From Rhizobium altiplani (lineage in GTDB: Bacteria > Pseudomonadota > Alphaproteobacteria > Rhizobiales > Rhizobiaceae), in the NCBI RefSeq assembly GCF_001542405.1, contig NZ_LNCD01000124.1:1-64000 (forward strand): DNA of 64,000 nucleotides, read 5' to 3'. Shown here in pieces: positions 25,814-34,566 of the stretch. Every line of letters starts with the position of its first letter. The stretch's first letter is position 1. A program made the translations under genes and the position numbers. Under the pieces are notes generated by a model. The model did no database searches and was not told the DNA's origin. It saw only the letters and a list, made by a program, of their open reading frames with translations.

Positions 25814-26776
25814 ATGACGAAGTGCGTAGCATGTTCAGGGCTCTTCTCATCCATTCTCGCCGCAGCGCTTGCGATGAGTAGTGCCGCCTTCGCCGCCGAT
25901 CTCGTGATCGCGATGCCGAACTGGCCTTCCGGGCAGGCGACGGCGAATATTCTCAAGGTCAGCATTGCCAAGGAATTCGGGCTCAATGCCGATGTGCAGG
26001 AGCTCGGGACGCTACTTGCGTTCAATGGCATGGAGAAAGGCACGGTGGACATCCAGCCTGAGGTCTGGCAGCCGAACCTCGAAGATGTCATCAAAACCTT
26101 TGTCACGGAAAAGGGTGCCGTGGTTCTCGCCAAGCATGGCGTGCCGGCATGGCAGGGCATCTGCGCGACGCCGGCTGCCGCCGAAAAGGGGCTGAAGTCG
26201 ATCGCGGATCTCAGCGATCCGGAGAAAACAAAGATTCTCGACACTGATGGTGACGGCAAGGGCGAGCTGTGGCTCGGCGCGCCGACCTGGGCTTCGACGG
26301 GGATCGAGCGGGTGCGGGCAAACACCTATGGCTACGCCAAGAACCTGACGCTGGTCGAGTCGGAAGAAGAAGTCGCCATGGCGGGGCTGGATATCGCGAT
26401 CGCAACAAACCAGCCGCTTGTCTTTGCCTGCTACGCGCCGCACTTCATCTTTGACCTGCACAGGATCGTCCGCCTTACCGAGCCGCCGCATGATGCCAGC
26501 AAGTGGAAGCTCGTCGGTCCCAGTGATCCGCTCTGGGTCACCAAGTCCTCCGCATCGACGGCCTGGGATACAGCCAACTTCCGCATCGGATACGGCGCCG
26601 CTTTCGCCAAGAAACGCCCCGAGATCGCGGCGTTTCTGGAAAAAGTCGATCTGACGCCGGAGGAGGCGACGGCGATGAGCTATGCGCTTGAAGTCGACCG
26701 CATACCGCCGCTCGACTACGCGAAAAAATGGGTCGCCGACAACGCAAAGCGCGTGGATGGGTGGGCTAAGCAATGA
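25814..26776 (+). CDS. glycine betaine/proline-type ABC substrate-binding protein
   Basis: A 320-residue periplasmic protein with a signal peptide (FSSILAAALAMSSAAFAADL, cut near residue 30). The mature part is an OpuAC/ProX fold: VIAMPNWPSGQATANILKV at the start, MEKGTVDIQPEVWQPN in the first lobe, LGAPTWASTGIERV and LVFACYAPHFIF later. Trp residues in NWPS, EVWQP and APTW could build the aromatic cage for a quaternary amine, though some are only candidates. No permease or ATPase gene is adjacent, so it is an orphan or serves a transporter elsewhere. ATG 25814 has GGGGG upstream. Its stop overlaps the next start by four bases. Confidence 0.88.
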   Translation: MTKCVACSGLFSSILAAALAMSSAAFAADLVIAMPNWPSGQATANILKVSIAKEFGLNADVQELGTLLAFNGMEKGTVDIQPEVWQPNLEDVIKTFVTEKGAVVLAKHGVPAWQGICATPAAAEKGLKSIADLSDPEKTKILDTDGDGKGELWLGAPTWASTGIERVRANTYGYAKNLTLVESEEEVAMAGLDIAIATNQPLVFACYAPHFIFDLHRIVRLTEPPHDASKWKLVGPSDPLWVTKSSASTAWDTANFRIGYGAAFAKKRPEIAAFLEKVDLTPEEATAMSYALEVDRIPPLDYAKKWVADNAKRVDGWAKQ

Positions 26777-27471
26777 CGGCACGCTGCAAATTTCCGGTGA
26801 AGAGGAAAGAGGCAATCCGGCCGCGCAAGCTGACTTTGGCTCTGCTTGCTGCGGCAGCCTGCCTCGGCCCCCTGGCTGCCTGGGCTCAGACACAGATCTA
26901 TGACTCCAAGACGCACACTTGGGTCGACTACGACAAGAAGAAGGCTCGCCAGTACTACGCGCGCAACAACCAACCGCCTGAAGCATTCCGGATGCAGACC
27001 GTGACCTTCAGGACCGCGGAGCCGCCAGGAACGATCATCATCGACGGCAACCAGCATTTCCTCTACCTCACCCAGCCTGGCGGGCAGGCAATCCGCTACG
27101 GTATCGGCGTCGGGCGCGAAGGCTTCGGTTGGGCCGGGATCGTGCGTGTGGGCCGGACAGCGGAATGGCCGACCTGGACACCACCGGCCGAAATGGTGGC
27201 GCGTGACCCGAACGCGGCCAAGTGGGCAGCCGGGATGCCGGGCGGACCGGAAAATCCATTGGGTGCCCGGGCGCTCTACCTCTACGAAGGCGACCAGGAC
27301 ACCATCTATCGCATCCATGGGACGGCGGAACCTTGGACCATCGGTCTCGACGTTTCCTCCGGCTGCATCCGTATGAACAATAACGACATCGTCGACCTCG
27401 CCTCGCGGATCAAGATTGGCGCCAAGGTCATCGTGCTGATGCAGGGGGCGGCGCTCTACAAGGGCGTCTGA
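26773..27471 (+). CDS. L,D-transpeptidase (YkuD/ErfK type)
   Basis: A 232-residue exported protein with a signal peptide (LALLAAAACLGPLAAWAQT, cut near residue 38). The YkuD domain spans about 88-228 with the catalytic pattern H-G-T near 178 and SSGCIRM, which puts the active cysteine at residue 198. Such enzymes cross-link peptidoglycan (3-3 bonds) or attach proteins to it in the periplasm; rhizobial genomes have many. The ATG overlaps the stop of the binding-protein gene (ATGA), so the two are translated together. The link between a betaine-type binding protein and a peptidoglycan enzyme is odd and may reflect an osmotic stress response. Confidence 0.92.
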   Translation: MTARCKFPVKRKEAIRPRKLTLALLAAAACLGPLAAWAQTQIYDSKTHTWVDYDKKKARQYYARNNQPPEAFRMQTVTFRTAEPPGTIIIDGNQHFLYLTQPGGQAIRYGIGVGREGFGWAGIVRVGRTAEWPTWTPPAEMVARDPNAAKWAAGMPGGPENPLGARALYLYEGDQDTIYRIHGTAEPWTIGLDVSSGCIRMNNNDIVDLASRIKIGAKVIVLMQGAALYKGV

Positions 27472-27531
27472 CAATAGGTCCGGCAAAAGCGCCGGAAATG
27501 GAGAAAACAACGCTAGTCGGGGGACAGGATC

Positions 27532-27867
27532 TTGGGGCAGAGAATCGCGAGGGGAATTTCGATCGGCTGGGCGATAACGGCAATGGCGAGCGCGGCGTTG
27601 CTTGGCGCCTGCACGCCGCCGACGCCGCCAGCGCCTGACAGCATGGCCCGCACCACGTTGCAGACCGCACCGGCGGATCTCCAGCTACTCTGCGCCAATT
27701 CGGCGGCCGGAATTGCCGGCGCGAACGCCAAGGTACTGCCCACGGCCTCCCGTCAACTGCCCGACGGCACCTTCGGCGTCGATCTCGATGCCGGCGGCAA
27801 GAAGTTCTCTTGCATCGTCGACAACAACGGCACAGTCCGGTCAGTGCAGCCGGCGCGGTCCGGCTGA
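27532..27867 (+). CDS. small putative lipoprotein
   Basis: A 111-residue protein with a lipoprotein-type signal (TAMASAALLGAC, lipobox LGAC) and a short mature part with two further cysteines (LLCANSAAG, FSCIVDNN), which could pair. The Val/Asp/Gly-rich segment GVDLDAGGKKFSCIVDNNGTV recalls short periplasmic proteins of the PepSY-like or YpeB type but is not diagnostic. The TTG at 27532 has GGGGA seven bases upstream; ATG 27583 is possible but would cut the signal. It follows the L,D-transpeptidase by 60 bases in the same direction. Confidence 0.6.
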   Translation: MGQRIARGISIGWAITAMASAALLGACTPPTPPAPDSMARTTLQTAPADLQLLCANSAAGIAGANAKVLPTASRQLPDGTFGVDLDAGGKKFSCIVDNNGTVRSVQPARSG

Positions 27868-27905
27868 CGGCACGCCCCGCGAGGTCGGGCGTACCGCCAT
27901 TATGC

Positions 27906-30149
27906 TCAAACGGCGGTCAGTTCGATCTTGACGGCAGGGAGCCGGCTGCAGTTCGCCTGTACGCTGATCGCGCCGGTCAGTCCTGTCGCTTCCAACCAGA
28001 AGCCGGCCGTGCCGCCCTGTAGCGGAATCGATGCCGGCCCGACAATCTTCGCCGGTCCGTCGACGTGCAGGGTGACATTGTCATTCATGAAGGGCAGGCG
28101 CTGTCCCTGCTGATCGAGCGCGCGGATGATGACGCGGGTCGTGTCGCGCTCCCGGGCCTTTAAGGTCGGGCTGTCGGCAACGACCTGCAGCGTTGTCGGC
28201 AGCGGGTCGGCCGCGAGCGTCAACCTGGCAACCGGCTCGCCCGCAATGTAGCCGGTGAATTCGCCATCGATCCATTCAAGCCCCCACGTGCCAAGCTCGT
28301 CCGGCGTGAAATGGCGGTGGTCGAGAACGACAGGCGGATGCGGCAGGTGCGGATAGTTCTCGCGGTCCGGGCCGATCCGCTTCGTCACCGCGCCGTATCG
28401 CAATTCGACCTCATCGCAGTTGGTCAGGATGATCAACGGCAAAACGCCGCCGATGTTGCGCTCGCCGCGAGCCCAGAAGGTGACGGGCTTCATGACGACC
28501 TCTTCGGAAGGATCGCATTGGCTCGCGTAGACATAGGCGGCAAACTTCGGCTCGCGGAACATGTCCATGACGCCGTGGTAGCAGATGCGGTCGCCGGAGC
28601 CGAAGTCCTTGTGGGTGTTGTAGTCGAACATGCACCAGCCGATCGCACCCGCGATATCAGGATCGCCATAGGCTGCGTTCAGCACCTCGAGATGTCGGCG
28701 GACATGCTCGGCTTGGCGAGCCTCCTGGTCGTAGATCTTGGTGGGATACATGTGGCCACCAAACTCGGTGATCATGTAGGGCACCTTGTACGACAGACCG
28801 GTGGATTCCTGCTGTGGACGAAGCGCCGTGCGCGGGCGGTTGTTGCCGGGCAGTTCCTCGTTGCCGAGGATGAAGTCGTTCATCGTGTAGACGTCTTCGA
28901 GCAGTTCGCTGTCGGTTATGTAGCGGACGCCGCCGGTCTGCCGCGTACGGTCCAGTTCACGGGCAAGTTGGTTGGTCTCGACATAGAAATCGTGGCTGTC
29001 CTGTGATTCGTTGATGCGAACGCCCCAGATGATGATCGAGGGATGGTTCCAGTCGCGCTCAATCATGCGCCGCACGTTGCGGATCGATTCCTGCTGCCAT
29101 TCGACGTCGCCGATATGCTGCCAGCCTGGGATTTCCTCGAAGACCAGAAGACCAATGCGATCGCACCGATCGAGGAACCACTTCGATTGCGGATAGTGCG
29201 ACGTGCGGACGATATTGCACTTCAGCACGGATTTCATGATATCGGCGTCGCGTTCCTGGGCCGATCTGCCAGCGGCATAGCCGACATAGGGGAAAGCCTG
29301 GTGGCGATTGAGACCGCGTAGCTTCAGCGGCCGGCCATTGAGAAGAAAGCCTTCGATCGTGAACTCGGCGGTGCGGAAGCCGAAGTGCGACGAGACGCGA
29401 TCGGAACCGTGACTTGTCTTCAGTTCGACGGTGACTTCGTAAAGCGCCGGATTGTCGATATCCCAGAGCGATATACCGGTCAGCTCATTGAAAGAGAGAG
29501 TAACATCTTCACCGGTCGTTTCCGCGGAAGCCGTGGCGAGCACGCGCCCATCCTCATCCTTCAGGGATGCGGATACCGAGCCCAGGAAGGTGAGTTGTTG
29601 CAGATTGGCAAGATCGACACGCACGCTTGCCGACTTTTCCTCCGCCAACACATTGTGGGTTTCGATCTTCAGGTTGGCGATGGAAACCGGGTCCGTGACC
29701 TTCAGCCAGACGTCACGGTAAATGCCGGCATAGGTCAGGTAGTCGATGCGGCCGCCGAAGGGCGGGATTTCAGGGTTTTCGCTGCCGTCGATTTTCACGG
29801 TAATCAGATTGTCGCCGACCACCAGGCTGCCGGTGAGGCGCGCCTCGAACGGTGTGTAGCCATCCTTGTGCGCGATGATCTCTTCGCCGTTCAAATAGAC
29901 GACGGCATCGGCCATGGCGGCGTCGAAGACAAGCGAGACCTCACGGCCCTCGAATTCCGGCATCCAGCGCAGGATCTTTTGGTAGGTGAACGCCCGCTGG
30001 TAGCTTGTCTCGTCGAAGTAGTTGAACGGCAGTTCAACGGCCGTGTGTGGCAGGCTGACGGTCGCTGAGCCATCGAAGCTCTCGAGCAGGCGCTGGCCGA
30101 AACCCTCGTGGAAACTCCAGCTCTCGTTGAAAGAGACGACGGAACGCAT
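27906..30149 (-). CDS. glycoside hydrolase family 2 enzyme (beta-galactosidase/glucuronidase type)
   Basis: A 747-residue GH2 enzyme: sugar-binding jelly roll at about 10-155, Ig-like domain at 160-260, TIM barrel at 265-570 and C-terminal beta domains. The acid/base is Glu381 (GVRINESQDS) and the nucleophile Glu462 (ITEFGGHMY); the flanking GLNRHQAFPY and NIVRTSHYPQ are GH2 signatures. Substrate could be a beta-galactoside, beta-glucuronide or related plant glycoside; it cannot be narrowed. No signal peptide is seen, so it acts on imported oligosaccharides. ATG 30149 has GGGAG upstream and is preferred over an ATG at 30215. It is the last gene of a leftward cluster with SMP-30, SDR and PhyH genes. 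Confidence 0.92.
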   Translation of the reverse strand: MRSVVSFNESWSFHEGFGQRLLESFDGSATVSLPHTAVELPFNYFDETSYQRAFTYQKILRWMPEFEGREVSLVFDAAMADAVVYLNGEEIIAHKDGYTPFEARLTGSLVVGDNLITVKIDGSENPEIPPFGGRIDYLTYAGIYRDVWLKVTDPVSIANLKIETHNVLAEEKSASVRVDLANLQQLTFLGSVSASLKDEDGRVLATASAETTGEDVTLSFNELTGISLWDIDNPALYEVTVELKTSHGSDRVSSHFGFRTAEFTIEGFLLNGRPLKLRGLNRHQAFPYVGYAAGRSAQERDADIMKSVLKCNIVRTSHYPQSKWFLDRCDRIGLLVFEEIPGWQHIGDVEWQQESIRNVRRMIERDWNHPSIIIWGVRINESQDSHDFYVETNQLARELDRTRQTGGVRYITDSELLEDVYTMNDFILGNEELPGNNRPRTALRPQQESTGLSYKVPYMITEFGGHMYPTKIYDQEARQAEHVRRHLEVLNAAYGDPDIAGAIGWCMFDYNTHKDFGSGDRICYHGVMDMFREPKFAAYVYASQCDPSEEVVMKPVTFWARGERNIGGVLPLIILTNCDEVELRYGAVTKRIGPDRENYPHLPHPPVVLDHRHFTPDELGTWGLEWIDGEFTGYIAGEPVARLTLAADPLPTTLQVVADSPTLKARERDTTRVIIRALDQQGQRLPFMNDNVTLHVDGPAKIVGPASIPLQGGTAGFWLEATGLTGAISVQANCSRLPAVKIELTAV

Positions 30150-30291
30150 CTCAGGCTCCCATGTAAAAGGCGTTGCGAACAGATTGGCGCTGCTGAAGGG
30201 CGCGTGGAAACTCAAGCATCGATGTTCTTTCTGGATTGGAGATGGCTGACTGGTAGTCAGCGCTGACGTCCTAGTGGCGCGCGATGCTATC

Positions 30292-31195
30292 CTATGGATA
30301 TTGGGCGCCGTTGGTCGTGGTGTAAATCGAATAGAGCGATTGGGTGGCGGTGATGAACAGTCGGTTCTTCTTTACGCCGCCGAAGGCGATATTCGAGACC
30401 GTCTGCGGCACCTTGATCTTGCCGAGGAGCGTGCCGTCGGGCGCGAAGCAGTGAACGCCATCGGCAGCGCTGGTCCAGAGATTGCCGCTGACATCGAAAC
30501 GGAACCCATCCGGCACGCCGCTGTCTATCGAGCAGAAATACCGGCTGTTCGCGAGCCTTTTGCCGTCCACGATGTCGAAAACGCGGATGTGGCGGGGGAC
30601 ATCATGGTTTCGGGAGCCGGAATCGGCGATGTAGAGCTGCTTCTCATCCGGCGCGAAGGCTAGGCCGTTGGGCTGAATGAAATCCGTGGCAACAGCTTCG
30701 ATTTCGCCAGTCGATGCGGTAGACGTTGCGGGTTTCCTGTTCGGGCTCGGACTTATGGCCCTCGTAGTCGGACATGATGCCGTAGGTCGGGTCGGTGAAC
30801 CAGATCGAGCCGTCCGATTTCACGACGACGTCGTTCGGAGAGTTCAGGCGTTTGCCTTTGTAGCTGTCGGCCAGCACCGTGATGCGGCCGTCGAATTCAG
30901 TGCGAGTCACGCGGCGGCCGCCGTGCTCGCAGGAAACCAACCGGCCCTGGCGGTCCCGGGTGTTGCCGTTGACGTAATTCGAGGGAGAGCGGAAAACTGA
31001 AACGCTACCGTCGGGCACCCAGCGCATCATCCGCTCATTGGGAATATCACTCCAGATCAGGCAATTGAGGTCCGAGAACCAGACGGGACCCTCTGCCCAA
31101 CGACAGCCGCCATAAAGTTCTTCCAGCCGGGCGCTGCCGGCGATCAAGCCACGGAAACGGTCGTCACGAATGTCATAGAGCGCATCTTCTGACAC
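30292..31195 (-). pseudogene. SMP-30/gluconolactonase family gene with one frameshift
   Basis: The N-terminal part (RWAEGPVWFSDLNCLIWSDI, NGNTRDRQGRLVSCEHGGRR, LNSPNDVVVKSDGSIWFTDP) and the C-terminal part (PDGFRFDVSGNLWTSAADGV, KIKVPQTVSNIAFGG) are both typical of the calcium/zinc-dependent SMP-30 lactonase propeller. The frame breaks near 30705-30712, after NVYRID; the next frame carries on with TGEIEAVATDFIQPNGLAFAP, so only one or two bases are wrong and little is lost. It lies between the SDR gene and the GH2 gene and would have opened an aldonolactone. Confidence 0.85.
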
Positions 31196-31254
31196 GGGTC
31201 AGCTCCTCCCAAAGCGATGTGACGATCTTCGTAAACGTAAACGGTCATGTGTTC

Positions 31255-31288
31255 CAGAGCCCGGCGCCGGCAAAAGCGCCGGGCTCTG
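31255..31288. repeat. 13-bp stem-loop between SDR and SMP-30 genes
   Basis: CAGAGCCCGGCGC at 31255-31267 pairs perfectly with 31276-31288, with an eight-base loop. On the plus strand a T6 run follows, but transcription here is leftwards, so it is more likely an mRNA stem or a bidirectional terminator. The core CCGGCAAAAGCGCCGG (31267-31282) recurs exactly at 27480-27495. Confidence 0.75.
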
Positions 31289-31294
31289 CATTTT

Positions 31295-32116
31295 TTAGAG
31301 GGCTGTGTCCGGATGCGGCGAGCCGTCATAGGCGCCCCAGATCGACTGGTCGAAGCAGATCACGGACCCAGTCATGAGGCCTGATTCCGGCGCGGAAAGA
31401 TAGGCGCAGGCACGCGCCACTTCCTCGGGATCGACGAGGCGGCCGAACGGCTGGGCCGCGGCCGCCTTTTCCAGCCAATCAGCCGGTGCGTCGTGATATT
31501 CCCGCTGAATGCGGTCCTCGCCCTCGGAGGCCATCCAGCCGATATTGAGGCCGTTGACGCGGATGCGGTTGCGTAGAAGCGCGTAGGCGGTGTTCTTTGT
31601 CAGGGTTTCCAGTGCACCTTTCGAGGCGCAATAGGCGGCAATGAAGGGCTGCCCTGCCTTGGCCGACATGGAGCCGATATTGACGATGGTGCCCTCGATT
31701 TTTTCGCGCCGCATCACTTTCACTGTCTCCTGCATCAGGAAGAACGGGGCACGGACATTGACGGCGAACATGGCGTCGAAGAGCTCCGGACTGGTGTTCA
31801 AAATTGTGCCGCGGTCGGTGATGGCGGCCGCATTCACCAGGGCATCCACGCGACCGAATGTCTCGTCGCAGACTTGAACGACGTTTCTGGCATCCTCGAC
31901 CTGGCCAAGGTCGGCCTTCACATAAACGACCTTGGCCCCGGTGGCGGCAGCGATCTCATAGGCCTTGGCCTTTCCCTTCTGCTCGTTGCGGCCGCAGATG
32001 ACAAGGCCCTTGGCGCCGCGCTCGGCAAAGAGGCGGGCGATCGTTGCCCCGAGTCCCTGAGTGCTGCCGGTTACGATGGCGATCTTGCCGTCGAGGCGGC
32101 TGTGGTTTGTTGTCAT
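31295..32116 (-). CDS. SDR family oxidoreductase
   Basis: A 273-residue classical short-chain dehydrogenase: nucleotide motif TGSTQGLG near 16-23, NAAAITDRG near 93, serine in NIGSMSA and the catalytic YCASK near 160, then the usual C-terminal PFGRLVDPEEVARACAYL. It has an Asp-poor second strand (ICGRNEQKG), so NADP is likelier than NAD. Family members in sugar clusters oxidise or reduce sugars and sugar acids. A strong AAAGGAGGAG lies just upstream of the ATG. It follows the PhyH gene by 84 bases with a stem-loop between and precedes the SMP-30 gene. Confidence 0.9.
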   Translation of the reverse strand: MTTNHSRLDGKIAIVTGSTQGLGATIARLFAERGAKGLVICGRNEQKGKAKAYEIAAATGAKVVYVKADLGQVEDARNVVQVCDETFGRVDALVNAAAITDRGTILNTSPELFDAMFAVNVRAPFFLMQETVKVMRREKIEGTIVNIGSMSAKAGQPFIAAYCASKGALETLTKNTAYALLRNRIRVNGLNIGWMASEGEDRIQREYHDAPADWLEKAAAAQPFGRLVDPEEVARACAYLSAPESGLMTGSVICFDQSIWGAYDGSPHPDTAL

Positions 32117-32151
32117 GTACTCCTCCTTTGAATGATGGCCTATATGCCGAA

Positions 32152-32179
32152 AGCTCCCGGCACCAAGGCGCCGGGAGCT
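32152..32179. repeat. 10-bp stem-loop between PhyH and SDR genes
   Basis: AGCTCCCGGC (32152-32161) pairs with GCCGGGAGCT (32170-32179) around an eight-base loop. It sits in the intergenic space of the leftward cluster and has no T-run in that direction, so it is probably an mRNA stem, not a terminator. Confidence 0.65.
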
Positions 32180-32200
32180 GATTTCGTCAATCCGGATGCG

Positions 32201-33387
32201 TCAGCTTAGTCGCCGCTCGCTCTGTTGCGCCAGTGCCGAGAGGAACCGCGCGTCATCCCAATCCTCCCGCAGCGCCTCGTGCATCAGCTGCGCTTGCGTC
32301 TTCGGCGCGAGGCCACCAAGCGGTGGGTCGCGGTCGAGGTTGGTCGGGAACGAGTAGCCCTCGGCGCAGGCGGCAACGGCATAGCCGATCTCGATTTCGG
32401 GCAGCTTGCCCCTCAGGGCCTTCAAAGCCGGGAACAGCTTGGCGCTCATGCGCTCGCGGTTCACGGTCTCCATTGCCCGCCCGAATGCCGAGGAGACCTG
32501 CAGCAGATTAGCGACGCGCTTGATGTCGGTCGAGCGGTTCGTACCAGCCGCGTGGAACAGCGCCGGATTGAAGAACACCACGTCGCCCTTTTCGAGCGGC
32601 AGCTGGACATGATGCGTCTCGAAATAGTCCTTGAACTCCTGGCGCTTGAGCGCGAGGTAGCCCGGCTCATAGGTCTGGCTGTGCGGCAGGAAGAGGGTTG
32701 GACCGCTTTCGAGCGGCATGTCGCAATGAGCGATCGCGCCCTGCAGCGTCAGCACTGGCGAGAGCCGGTGCACATGCGCCGGGAATTGCTCGATCACCTT
32801 GGAAGACTGGAAGCCGAGATGGTAGTCGCGGTGCGCGGACTGTGCCGCGCCACCCGGATTGACCCGGTTGACCTGGGCGGTCATTTGATAGGTTGGGCCC
32901 AGCCAGGCTTCGCTTGCGATCGCGACGATGGGGTTTGCGTAGTACTCGGCGAAGTTCTCGGGATCGGCGAGGCAGTGCTTTTCCAGCGAGTTCCAGATGC
33001 GGTCATTGGCACCCGGCTTTCAAAGTGATCGCCGCCGCCGCTCGCGGTTCGGTGTTGCTCCTCGATGATCTCGCTGAATATTGCGCTGGCGCGGTCGATG
33101 ACGCCGGGATCCCTGTAGGCGCGCTTGAAAACGACGACGCCCGGGCCGTCGCCAAAGGCTTCGCAGATCTCGGCGAGAACCGCTCTGCGGCCTTCGGGGC
33201 TGGCGATCGCTGCAGCGACCTTGGGGCTATCATAAATCAGAATGTTCTTTTCGACGGCGTCGGCCGTCGGATAGTCGGCGAGAGCCGTTGTCTTTTCGGC
33301 AAGCTTGCGGAAGTCGCCGAGATCGCAAGCATCCTCGGTCAGCCAGACGCGATCGGCGCGCAATTTCTGAAGGTTGTCGGTTTTCAT
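32201..33387 (-). pseudogene. phytanoyl-CoA dioxygenase family gene with one frameshift
   Basis: N-terminal residues (MKTDNLQKLRADRVWLTEDA, PGVVVFKRAYRDPGVIDRA) and C-terminal residues (AHRDYHLGFQSSKVIEQFP, PLESGPTLFLPHSQTYEPGY, FFNPALFHAAGTNRS) both fit a non-heme Fe(II)/2-oxoglutarate PhyH protein; the iron facial triad is H-R-D in AHRDYH plus the His of FHAAG. The frame breaks near 33017-33025, after GGGDHF, and goes on as GANDRIWNSLEKHCLADPEN. A one-base deletion would explain it. ATG 33387 has GGGAGGAG upstream. It is divergent from the LacI-type regulator. Confidence 0.87.
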
Positions 33388-33453
33388 CAGGTGCTCCTCC
33401 CTTTCCGATGAGGGCACTATACGCCGCCGACTGGTGTGTTATAGATCAGGAAC

Positions 33454-33471
33454 CCATCAAAAAACCATCAA
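33454..33471. promoter_or_regulatory. direct repeat CCATCAA x2 in the PhyH/LacI divergent promoter
   Basis: CCATCAA occurs at 33454-33460 and 33465-33471, eleven bases apart start to start, that is one helical turn. The repeat lies ten bases before the regulator start and faces the leftward cluster. Binding by the LacI-type regulator is possible, though LacI operators are usually palindromic. Confidence 0.3.
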
Positions 33472-33481
33472 GACGGATTGT

Positions 33482-34504
33482 GTGGCACACCGGTTTCTCG
33501 TCAAGGATATCGCCTTCCAGGCCGGGCTGAGCACAGCGACGGTGGATCGCGTTCTCAATGGCAGGAGTGGCGTCAGGCATCAGACGATGATGCGGGTGCA
33601 GGCTGCGATCGCAGAGCTGGAAAAGCAGCAGATCGGCGGCGAGGTGAGCGGGCGGAAGCTCGCCATCGATGTCGTGATGGAAACGCCGGACCGCTTCAGC
33701 AACGCCGTTCGCGATGCCTTTGAGGCGGAGGTCGCCACCTTTCTGCCGACGGTGTTCCGGTGCCGCTTCCATTTCGCCGAGGTGATGAAGCAGGCAGAGC
33801 TGGTGCAGTTGCTCGACCGGATCCGGCTGCGCGGCACGAACGGCATCGTCTTGAAAGCACCGGATGTTCCGGAGGTCACTGCTGCGGTTTCCCGCGCAAC
33901 GGACGCCGGCATTCCGGTAGTCACTTTGGTGACGGACCTGCCGAATTCCTCCCGCAGTGCTTACGCGGGCGCTGATAATCGAGCGGCCGGTGAGACTGCA
34001 GCCTATCTTATTGGCGAGCATTTCGGCGACGCGCCTGGGCGGGTTCTCGTCACGCTCTCCAGCGGTCGATTTCGCGGTGAGGAGGAGCGTGAGATGGGCT
34101 TTCGCCGCGTGCTGCGCGAACGCTATCCCCAGATTGGGATGACCGAAATCAGCGAAGGCCACGGAACGGATGCGGCGACGGGCACGCTGGCCGCTCGTGC
34201 AATCGCGGCGGATCCGGCGATCAACGCGGTCTATTCCATCGGCGGCGGAAACCAGGCGGTGCTGGCCGCCTTCGAGGCGGCGAAGCGGCCGATCCGCGTG
34301 TTCGTCGCGCATGATCTCGATGCGGACAATCGCGCGCTGCTTGCTGACCGCAAGATCGGCTTCGTCTTGCACCACGATCTGCGCACGGATGCCCGCTCGG
34401 CCTTTCGCGCCGTCATGGGCCGTTCTGTCAGGGGCGGAATTGCGCCTCCGGCATTGTCGTCGCTGGAGATTGTTACACCTTACAACATGCCTGCTACGGA
34501 TTGA
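33482..34504 (+). CDS. LacI family transcriptional regulator
   Basis: A 340-residue regulator: N-terminal LacI helix-turn-helix (LVKDIAFQAGLSTATVDRVLNGR at about 6-28), then a periplasmic-binding-like sugar-sensing domain (GTNGIVLKAPDVPEV, YAGADNRAAGETAAYLI, VYSIGGGNQAVLAAF). The start is GTG 33482; longer readings from 33374 overlap the divergent gene's promoter and have no family similarity. The gene is divergent from the PhyH-SDR-SMP-30-GH2 cluster with only 94 bases between, so it most likely represses that cluster and responds to a sugar released by the GH2 enzyme or a derived lactone. Confidence 0.88.
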   Translation: MAHRFLVKDIAFQAGLSTATVDRVLNGRSGVRHQTMMRVQAAIAELEKQQIGGEVSGRKLAIDVVMETPDRFSNAVRDAFEAEVATFLPTVFRCRFHFAEVMKQAELVQLLDRIRLRGTNGIVLKAPDVPEVTAAVSRATDAGIPVVTLVTDLPNSSRSAYAGADNRAAGETAAYLIGEHFGDAPGRVLVTLSSGRFRGEEEREMGFRRVLRERYPQIGMTEISEGHGTDAATGTLAARAIAADPAINAVYSIGGGNQAVLAAFEAAKRPIRVFVAHDLDADNRALLADRKIGFVLHHDLRTDARSAFRAVMGRSVRGGIAPPALSSLEIVTPYNMPATD

Positions 34505-34566
34505 GGTTTGCCTTTCCCTTAGCGGTAAAATCGCGATAGTGCTTTCGCAGGAGCGAGGGAAACGGC

